Below, piece after piece: positions 56,721-64,000 of a stretch of 64,000 nucleotides of DNA. Each line of letters begins with the position of its first letter. Position 1 is the stretch's first letter. The DNA lies in assembly GCF_001723175.1 (NCBI RefSeq), contig NC_064650.1, positions 3,534,001 to 3,598,000 on the forward strand. The letters run 5' to 3'. The notes beneath the pieces are model-generated. The model was not told the DNA's origin, did no database searches, and saw only the letters and a list, made by a program, of their open reading frames with translations. A program made the translations under genes and the position numbers. The DNA comes from Penicillium oxalicum (lineage: Eukaryota; Ascomycota; Eurotiomycetes; Eurotiales; Aspergillaceae).

Positions 56721-57791
56721 ATGATACCGGTCTCCAAATTGACGACTGCGCGCCCCTTTCGCATTGCCGTCGCTGTCCTGTTCTCTTTGCTATTCTTTCA
56801 CACTGTTTATGTCTGGAAACCCTTGGTACTCTCTGATGCAAACACTGAGCCGACTCGAACATCTGGAATTTTCACAACCGCCGACGCTGATGCAGTCCCT
56901 TCGGTTCCTTCCGCCACTACCGGAGCCAGCGAGCTAAAGCCTCATTCCTTAAACAACCACACTGCCATCCCTGGTATTCCTGATAAGGTGTGGCACTCGG
57001 CGAAGAATAACCACGTCACGGATACGCAGCGGACATGGATCAACAGCTGGACAGACAAAAACCCCCGTCACCGCGAGGAATTGTTGACCGATGATTCGGG
57101 TGCGGCCTTTGTGAAGGCGAATTACCAGCAGCGACCAGACATTGTCGAGGTCTACAACGCGATCCCGATCCCGATTTTACGGGCAGATCTTCTTCGCTAT
57201 CTGATCGTTCTTGCCGAGGGCGGAATTTGGAGCGACTTGGATGTCACCTGTGACAAACCCGTTGTCGACTGGGTACCTCCAGAATACAAAGATCACAATG
57301 TGGATATGATCGTTGGGTTAGAGTTTGACTTTGATTGGCGAGGACCGGGAACTGAAGTTGCGTCTCAATTCTGCAACTGGGCATTCGCCGCACAACCGTC
57401 TTCGCGCAATTTACAAGCAGTCGTTGACTCTGTGATCAAAACACTCCAAGATATCGCTCGGACCAACGGTGTTGATCTCTCCAGGATTACTCTGGAAATG
57501 CTCCCAGTGGACGTGGTGAACGTCACAGGCCCTAAAATTATGACTTTTGCGCTCCTGGAAAGCCTCGGTCAACTATTGGGCAGAGCAGTCGACGACCGCG
57601 ATTTTGCAGGCATCAAGCACCCAAAGTTACTGGGTGATCTTCTTATAATGCCCGGTGTATCCTTTGCGGCGGCACAGAATAGGTATCCGAAGGACCAGGG
57701 TGATGCCCTCGTGACCCATCACTACGAAGGCTCCTGGAAGCAAGCGGATGCGGAAGCCAAGGAGAAAAAGAAAGAACAACAGCAACCATGA
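56721..57791 (+). CDS. Glycosyltransferase family 32 protein (Och1-like mannosyltransferase family)
   Basis: 356 aa, no intron. Type II Golgi topology: short basic cytosolic tail, membrane anchor at residues ~14-32 (FRIAVAVLFSLLFFHTVYVW), then a stem. The GT32 catalytic core begins IPGIPDKVWHSAKNNH, followed by IPIPILRADLLRYLIVLAEGG, and the DXD motif in IWSDLDVTCDKPV near residue 174. Further blocks: GLEFDFDWRGPG, FCNWAFAAQP and the C-terminal THHYEGSWK. Members transfer alpha-mannose in N-glycan or glycolipid synthesis. It is not the canonical Och1 by eye, so the acceptor is unknown. The C-terminus is a Lys/Gln-rich tail. Confidence 0.88.
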   Translation: MIPVSKLTTARPFRIAVAVLFSLLFFHTVYVWKPLVLSDANTEPTRTSGIFTTADADAVPSVPSATTGASELKPHSLNNHTAIPGIPDKVWHSAKNNHVTDTQRTWINSWTDKNPRHREELLTDDSGAAFVKANYQQRPDIVEVYNAIPIPILRADLLRYLIVLAEGGIWSDLDVTCDKPVVDWVPPEYKDHNVDMIVGLEFDFDWRGPGTEVASQFCNWAFAAQPSSRNLQAVVDSVIKTLQDIARTNGVDLSRITLEMLPVDVVNVTGPKIMTFALLESLGQLLGRAVDDRDFAGIKHPKLLGDLLIMPGVSFAAAQNRYPKDQGDALVTHHYEGSWKQADAEAKEKKKEQQQP

Positions 57792-59437
57792 TGACGTGCA
57801 AAGTGATACATATTACGCCCAAGGGAAGCGATGGACAGTGTATATGTACTGACCCAGAAAGGCGCGCCTCTTGTGCCCATTCTTGGTGCGATTCGTAATT
57901 TTTGTTTTCTCATCAGACTATAATTTTGAACGGACAGATGTGACTAGTCTCTCACAGTGTAAAATCGACAAGATTATCAATTGTCAACTGTCCCCAGACG
58001 CTGTCGAGTCTCCGGCAGCAGTGTTCATTGCGTTGAGGCTTTGAGGGTTATTTCACCATCCTTTCTGAGACGCACCAAACCTTCCGTAGTGAGCTACCTA
58101 CAGCTAGAAAGTGTGATATACAGCATGGCAGTACACTACTGCTCAACAGCTACCCTAGTTCGACACCTTTACCCACTGACAGGTTATTGGTCGTTGTAGA
58201 GTTTCTGGCTGAAGTGACCGATAGCAAGGCTTCGTTCGCCTGTCAATTGTGGCCCCAATAGCCTTCGTTTTAGCTCATGTGACGTCAAGAAGACCGATTG
58301 TTCGAATGAGATTATTCTAAACCGCCCATTTGAAGCATTTTTGAGCTTCAAGGGTGCGAGGCCCAAGGGATTAGGAACAGCTTGTGGTTCTCTGGAGGGC
58401 TGATTAAACACAGCTATTTTGGCGGTTTGAAACCATGACCCCCAAAGCCTTTTCGAGTCGCTTTAACTTTTTCTGACGCTAACGCTCATTGTTAGTTCTC
58501 AGTCAATTAGAAGGAAGGGGGCCATTTAACCCGTAGAGAGACAGTCTTTCAGGAGGCCTAGAAGTGGTTATCGGTGAGAGCTGCGACCTTAACTAGACAC
58601 CCATACATACCCAGCATCGTAACCTTAAAACTGCTGGTCATCAGAGGGAATAGTCACGGGCAGAAATTGGTTATGCGCGATCCAACTGAGACGGCATTTT
58701 TTGCAAGATAGGCATTCTCGCCTGCTTCTGTTGGAGGTGGATAGGACTGCTCTTTTACGTAGTGTTCAGTCGCATAGAAAGATATCAAGTGCCGAGGATT
58801 TGATTGAGGCTGTTCTGAACCGCGACGGCAACTTGAAAGTATTCTTTAGCAACGGGTTCTGATGTCAGAAAAGCTGAAATCTGTCGAAGGCTCGTGAGGT
58901 CACAATTACAAATTGCCAAATAACCGTCCATTAGCCCTGGGAGAACCACGTGTTCCCCGCTAAGGCTGTGGTCGGAGCCGACTCCCCAAGCTCATGACTG
59001 CGTACTGGGTAGAAGGCAACTAGGTTATAATATCCTAGGAAGATTGCCTCTCAAGTGAGCCAAGGGAACCATTGGATATCCACTTGATATCACGTGCCTC
59101 GTCATGCTTACAAAACGCAACATTCGCATCATCTTGAAGTAAATAAAAGAGATCGTGCTGTATGACGAGTTGCCCCCTGGAAGCTCCTCGGCGGTTCGCT
59201 CACTGTGCAGAAAAAAGCGGGCCATTCGAGGGCATCTTCTGGCATGTAACGGGATGTGATCCTGTTCCTTTCACAAATTCATTACACGATGGCATATGGG
59301 GCATTGCACACGAAAGTCTTCTGGACCTTTCGTACTCCGAGTAACCTGACAGTATATATTTAAATTATCATCAACCAGCCCAAGCCAAAAACAGTATCTG
59401 AAAATCTCCAACTCCCTCTATAGTAGTCCCGCCGTTT
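57792..59437. other. Intergenic, no gene supported
   Basis: 1.6 kb, AT-rich, with short unsupported ORFs (57981-58199, 58184-58411, 59025-59225). A degenerate mobile element cannot be excluded but no signature was seen. Confidence 0.45.
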
Positions 59438-60640
59438 TCAGTTCGCCGGAGTAGATGGGGACACATGCCTGTGCTCCATGCTGAATCCAAGCTCCGTGGG
59501 CTTACTCAAAGTAAGCAGGCGGAGAAGTCCACGCTTCTCCAAGTCCTGGCAGAATTCCCGTCTTGAAGAGAAATGCTCATCAGAGTGGTTCTGATCCACC
59601 TCGTAATAGTCGTCACCATTGATTACCTCCCCATTGCTCCTCTGTTGAGACCCGAGGCTGTACCACAACCGACGCAGTATTCTGTCCACACATTTGCGCC
59701 ATCCCGGAGCGGAGGCTGTTTCGTGGATCAGTGCATCGCTCGGCGGTCCTTTAAGCAACGTCGCTGTGTGTGTAGCCAAGTCCGCAAGCGTGCGATATTG
59801 GTTGTGCCAGCATTTATCGATGATATCGTCGATAAGCAGATCGCCATCGAGCTTCGGAAACTTCATGTCCTGTAGTAACTCCACGACCTTAGGTCCATGC
59901 TCGTCAGGATCGTCGGCAAGACATTGATCGTCACAGACCTCAAAGCCGTAGTTAATCAAGTAGTACAACGAACCGAGGGCGAACTACTCTGTCCGAGGAC
60001 CTCCGAAGCCAGCCGTTCCTAGTATTCCTTGATCTGCCTCGTTACTATTGAGTAGTCTTCCATACGGACAAGGGCAAGTTTCGAAATCGGTTCCAAATTC
60101 GACCGTGCAATCAAAATCCGATAGTTTCAGTCGGTTACGATCAAGCAAGATATTTTCAGGTCGCAGTTCACCATGAGCAAGATCGTTCATCCCTAGGTAC
60201 ATTAAGGGGTCAGTTCCCTTTAAGCAGTTATTAAGGGTCTACTAACACAATTTTCGTAGTTCTAGGGGTTCCAGCTCTCCCACTTTAGTAACCACACGAG
60301 TTTCGTGGTCCCGAGTAAGATTGAATTTTCTCCTATAAGCAAGGGAGATATCTAGAAATGTACTTAGTAGATATATTGTGAGCAGACCAATATAGGTCGT
60401 ACCTCTCATATACTCAAGGAAGATTCCGTCTGTTGTATATTAAAAACACTCCACCGGAGAGGGGTAGGGCGGATGCTGGGATAGAATCTCATAGATCTTG
60501 AGTTCTTTCCGAAATTTCTCTTCCTGACCGGACTTGGGAACCTTGACCACGATGAGAGGATGGACCTCATAGACAAAGGAGATGTCTCCGCCCCCCCCCC
60601 CCCCCCCCCCCCCAGACCCAGTGCACACCAGAATATCGGC
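59438..60640 (-). pseudogene. Decayed protein-kinase-like gene with in-frame stops
   Basis: Three kinase-like segments lie in one common reading frame. N-lobe: LIVVKVPKSGQEEKFRKELK, then QHPPYPSPVECF, a TAA at 60440-60442, and TTDGIFLEYMRG straight after. Catalytic loop: LAHGELRPENILLDRNRLKL with SDFDCTVEFG (His-Gly-Glu and Asp-Phe-Asp; the loop Asp is Glu). C-lobe: GTAGFGGPRTE, a TAG at 59984-59986, then FALGSLYYLINYGFEV continuing to a normal end. Two more TAGs at 60239-60244 might lie in an intron; the TAA and the distal TAG interrupt conserved sequence and have no splice context. A C23 tract at 60591-60613 reads as poly-Gly at the N-terminal side. No intact start region was found. Confidence 0.75.
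60591..60613 (+). repeat. C23 homopolymer at the 5' side of the kinase pseudogene
   Basis: Twenty-three consecutive C on the plus strand. On the minus strand it would encode poly-glycine just before the kinase N-lobe. Confidence 0.95.
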
Positions 60641-60980
60641 GTTTAATATCCATAACAAGGAGGGCACAGATAGAGAAAGGAAAGAAGAGAACGGTAAAGA
60701 CGTCGCCGGCTGTGGTACAACTATATACATGAGTTGCATTAGTTCACGTCCTCGTACCAACCTCATCAACACCGCGATAAGCGCAAGACTTGGTAGGTCC
60801 AAACAAGAAAAGTGGGTCCCGAGTGGCCGCTCTCGTTCGCGCCGAAAAGTTCCCGCCGCAGGTTCCGCTCGCTGCGAAAGTTGGTTGGATTCACGCCGCG
60901 ACTACTTCTCGTGTACGAGATTCGAACCCGACTTTGACCTCGCCTTTCCTCCCGCCATCCACCCACCTTCCCACTGCATC
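60641..60980. other. Promoter region of COQ5
   Basis: 340 bp upstream of the COQ5 start; the last ~100 bp are C-rich and leader-like. Confidence 0.45.
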
Positions 60981-62070
60981 ATGTCCGTACGGTCAGCCTG
61001 GCGGGCTCTCCACTACAGCGCCAAGCGTCGCGTGGTTCAACCGACGACTCCCTATCGATGCTTTTCCTGCACTCGCCAGGCCGGGGATCAGGCCAAGTCG
61101 GACCAGGAGCGCATGACACACTTTGGCTTCACCAATGTGCCCGAATCAGAGAAGGAGTCGCGAGGTAGGTCTCAATCGTTTTGTCTTGCACTGGCTTCCT
61201 TGACCAACCTTTTCCACTGGGGGGCATTGGAACTGTGTGCCGGGCGAACCATCTGCGGTCATCCCAACATGGCTAATGTTTTCCTTGTTTTTTTCTTTCC
61301 ATTATACAGTTGGCGCTGTCTTTAGTTCCGTCGCTTCATCCTATGACAACATGAACGACCTCATGTCTCTCGGCATCCACCGTCTCTGGAAAGACCACTT
61401 TGTCCGCTCCCTCAACCCAGGCACTCCGGTGGCCAATCGACCCGCCGATGCCAAAGACCAGGGCTGGAACATCCTCGACATCGCCGGCGGGACCGGCGAC
61501 ATCGCCTTCCGCATGCTCGACCACGCCACCAACATCAATCACGATATGCAGACCCGCGTGACCATCAGTGACATCAACGCCGACATGCTAGCCGAAGGTC
61601 GCAAGCGATCCACCGCCACCCCTTACTACAACACGCCTCGTCTGTCCTTTGTCCAGGCCAACGCCCAAGATATGCCCCATATCCCCTCCAACTCGGTCGA
61701 CCTGTACACGGTGGTCTTTGGCATCCGCAACTTCACCGACAAGCAGGCCGCGCTGAACGAGGCCTTCCGCGTCCTCAAGCCCGGCGGTGTGTTTGCCTGT
61801 ATGGAGTTTAGCAAGGTGGAAAACCCCCTTTTCGACGCCGTGTACAAAAGATGGAATTTCGGGGCGATTCCGCTGATCGGACAGATTGTTGCCGGGGATC
61901 GGGATAGTTATCAATATCTCGTGGAGAGTATTGAGCGATTCCCCAGTCAGGAGGAGTTCCGGGGCATGATTCAAAAGGCTGGATTTGAAATCCCGGGTAA
62001 GGGATATGAGAATTTGACCGGTGGAATTGCTGCCATTCATAAGGGTATCAAGCCCCTTTCCCGTGCATGA
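60981..62070 (+). CDS. COQ5: Mitochondrial 2-methoxy-6-polyprenyl-1,4-benzoquinol C-methyltransferase (ubiquinone biosynthesis)
   Basis: C-methylation step of coenzyme Q synthesis, on the matrix side of the inner membrane within the CoQ synthome. Two exons, 60981-61164 and 61310-62070, phase 1, 314 aa; the 145 nt intron ends ATACAG. The N-terminus (MSVRSAWRALHYSAKRRVV) is a mitochondrial import signal. UbiE/COQ5 motifs: VFSSVASSYDNMNDLMSLGIHR, SAM-binding ILDIAGGTGDIAFRML, VTISDINADML, DLYTVVFGIRNFTD and the FRVLKPGG block. The C-terminal YENLTGGIAAIHKGIK closes the family. Complete and without anomalies. Confidence 0.96.
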
Positions 62071-63101
62071 TTGCCGTCACGGGAAGTTTGGAATGTCTTG
62101 ATGTGGATGTGCGGATGGGATGAAATAAGGTGTGTATGTGTACCTTTGTGTGCTCCAACATGACCTGCTGTCTCGACCGGGAGGTCCATTGGCAAATGAT
62201 AGAAAAATATGCCCTTTTGGAAAGGGGCATGACGGTGTATACTAGAGTTGATTTGTGTTTGATTTTCATTTCTCCGTAGGTTGTATTATTCCATCACTAT
62301 ACCTCAATCTTTTTCCCCCCTCAGGATACATGCTTTCCTTCCTATGCCGGCCTACAAGGAGAGGAAGACCCCCCTGACTCGACCGAATGCCAAGGTTGAG
62401 CAGGTAAACTGTGGCCGATAGACAAGTGTCATGCCAGATGATACCCAATGATCAAAACCACCAGCTCACAGGAGAGAAAACAAAGACACGACCATGGCAT
62501 GTGACAATCTGATCGACCGAGATGGGTACCACTCGTCAATATCCACAAGCATTAACATGATAGTATACATACTTGATAGGCCCGGGCTCACCACTCCACA
62601 GTATAAAATCAGATAAGGAGAGGAGAAAAAAAAAAGAAGAGAAAACAGAAGAGGAGCAGGAGAAAAAGACCAGGGCTATTAAAAACCAACGCAGACATAA
62701 CTTCGTCAACCCCGATCTGCATCCCAATGTGACTGGAGAGGATATATGCAGGAGTGGGGAATGATGGGTGCGAGTAAAGAAAAAAAAAAGAACAAAAGCT
62801 TTGAGAAACTAAGAACGGCCGGGTGGGCGAAAGAGAATAAGTATGATCAACATGTTCAACCGTCGATTTACTCGAGAGTCTTCGCTTTGTTGTCGCTTTG
62901 TCGCTTCGCCCTAGTCTCCTTTGAAAACAAGAATTTGGACTCGTCTTGTTCAAAAGATGCCCATTTTGTCTAGATTTCTTTTCTTTTCTTCTCTTTTTTT
63001 AGGGGGGAGGGGTTCCCAAGCAAGGTCCGCTGTGCCTAGTTTCGCGTGTCTCGTGTCTCATTTCCATCTTGTTGAAGGGCACATCATCTTTCTTTACCTC
63101 T
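62071..63101. other. Intergenic between convergent genes
   Basis: 1.0 kb with A/G-rich and T-rich tracts (about 62620-62690 and 62980-63000). No gene supported. Confidence 0.5.
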
Positions 63102-64000
63102 TCAACCAATCCATAGGTCCTCAGCCTCCATCACGCCGAGATAACTCGTTGGAGATGCGATGTCTTTCACCACCGCGATGACCGAGATGGGATCGGGCCC
63201 ATTTCGGGATGTGGAGACGAGACGTTGCAGTTCGGCCAGCGGGGTGGATTCCGCCACCAGGAACCAATTGGCCCGCGACACCGCCCGCGACATTTGGCCG
63301 GGGCCTGAAGCCACGAGATCGGATACACGCTGGTCGACATTGGGCGTTTGTGAGAGCAGCTGGCGAACGCGTCGAGGAGGAATCAATTCATCCTTGGATA
63401 AAAAGACCCATGACTTGGCTGTGGGGTGCTGAATGGCTGTGAGGAGAAGATCCAAGAGTCGGAGGTCGGGGGCCGGTTGCGACGGTGTGGACGGGGCCAA
63501 GGCGGTGGGGATTTGGTCGATGGGCACGAAGGATTCGTGCGTGACGAGAGTCTGGTCGGAAGTGGTGTGCTGTAAGGTCAGAGGCGGGATTGGCGACCCG
63601 TTTGAGAGCTCCTCCCAGGGCACGGAGATGGACGAGGAGGGAGAGTCAAAGGCGGAACTAGACGCCCCGCTGGATGGGGTTGTGGAGGGAGTGCCAGCAC
63701 TATCCGCGCTCGCGCTGACGGTGATGCCTGCAGCAGCTCCGATGGCGCCTCCCGGGTGATATCCGCGGAAGACTTCGGCCGGGCCGCGTCCCGGTTGAGT
63801 ATGCAATTTCCGGCCAATGGCGATTGCCAAGGCGTCTCCTAGACACAGCGCGACGGTGGTGGACGAGGTTGGGGCGCTCAAGCCTAGAGACACCTCCTCT
63901 CGCTCATGGATGGGCGCGGACAGGAGAATTCCCATCCCAAGAGGGCCATGCAGGGAGAGTAATGGACAAGCATCGGGTTCGGTGTGAGATGACAAGGCGA
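63102..64000 (-). CDS. SIS-domain sugar-phosphate isomerase (KpsF/GutQ-like), 3' part only
   Basis: The frame is open through the right edge of the window, so only the C-terminal 298 or so residues are present. The SIS-domain second half shows LSAPTSSTTVALCLGDALAIAI and FRGYHPGGAIGAAAG, which match bacterial D-arabinose-5-phosphate isomerases. A long Ser/Pro-rich insert follows (about 63640-63720), then a C-terminal part with LLDLLLTAIQHPTAKSWVFL and IAVVKDIASPTSYLGVMEAEDL that looks like a degenerate CBS pair. The bacterial enzyme isomerises ribulose-5-phosphate to arabinose-5-phosphate; the fungal role is not established. The apparent first residue in the window is a TTG codon, not a start. 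Confidence 0.8.
   Translation of the reverse strand, partial: ALSSHTEPDACPLLSLHGPLGMGILLSAPIHEREEVSLGLSAPTSSTTVALCLGDALAIAIGRKLHTQPGRGPAEVFRGYHPGGAIGAAAGITVSASADSAGTPSTTPSSGASSSAFDSPSSSISVPWEELSNGSPIPPLTLQHTTSDQTLVTHESFVPIDQIPTALAPSTPSQPAPDLRLLDLLLTAIQHPTAKSWVFLSKDELIPPRRVRQLLSQTPNVDQRVSDLVASGPGQMSRAVSRANWFLVAESTPLAELQRLVSTSRNGPDPISVIAVVKDIASPTSYLGVMEAEDLWIG

Noticed and set aside
60900..60935. TTCGAACCC-like string resembling a tRNA T-arm
   Set aside because: No matching stem, anticodon arm or acceptor stem around it, on either strand.

Overview
The window is nuclear DNA of a filamentous ascomycete. The closest fit is the order Eurotiales (Aspergillus/Penicillium type). Evidence: compact genes with 50-100 nt introns carrying GTRNGT-like donors, CTRAC-like branch sites and YAG acceptors; dispersed 5S rRNA genes; a recognisable proline-utilisation (prn) cluster; and fungal forms of Not4, Bud22, a complex I 30 kDa subunit and GH2 beta-mannosidase. 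Gene models were built by hand from reading frames, splice phase and family motifs. Nothing was searched against a database.

Layout. 0.3-9.6 kb: a TAPT1/Emp65-family membrane protein (+), methylthioadenosine phosphorylase (-), and a divergent pair made of a 6-phosphogluconate-dehydrogenase paralogue (-) and a QutC-like TIM-barrel enzyme (+). 9.8-21.2 kb: the prn cluster, with prnC (P5C dehydrogenase, -) divergent from prnD (proline oxidase, +), then prnX (ornithine-cyclodeaminase family, +) and prnA (Zn2Cys6 activator, +). The permease gene prnB, which lies between prnD and prnC in Aspergillus nidulans, is absent here. 21.5-30.8 kb: housekeeping genes Bud22 (-), the NDUFS3 homologue (-), Not4 (+) and a long ORF that may be the 3' part of Not4. 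32.5-35.4 kb: a small Rieske protein (-) and branched-chain 2-oxoacid dehydrogenase E1-alpha (-, with a frameshift in a CAG/CTG run). 35.4-38.7 kb: a gene-poor stretch. 38.7-47.9 kb: a secreted mosaic protein with a pectinesterase-like domain and a huge Ser/Gly repeat (+), beta-mannosidase (-, apparently frameshifted at its first splice junction) and a tyrosine-phosphatase-like protein (-). 49.6-60.7 kb: a sparse accessory stretch holding a small unknown two-exon gene, an APH-type kinase, two 5S rRNA genes, a single-pass membrane protein, a GT32 glycosyltransferase and a decayed protein-kinase pseudogene. 60.9-64 kb: COQ5 methyltransferase and the 3' end of a SIS-domain sugar isomerase that runs off the window.

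How genes work together. PrnD and PrnC carry out the two mitochondrial steps proline -> P5C -> glutamate, and PrnA is expected to activate them. A dense GATA cluster in front of prnA suggests direct nitrogen control of the activator. The 6PGDH paralogue and the TIM-barrel gene share a 618 bp promoter. The dehydrogenase keeps the catalytic Lys/His/Asn/Glu but seems to have lost phosphate-binding residues, so this pair is the best candidate here for an undescribed catabolic module. Several disruptions (E1-alpha, beta-mannosidase, kinase) and very long G/C homopolymers mean local indel error in the assembly must be excluded before any gene is called dead.
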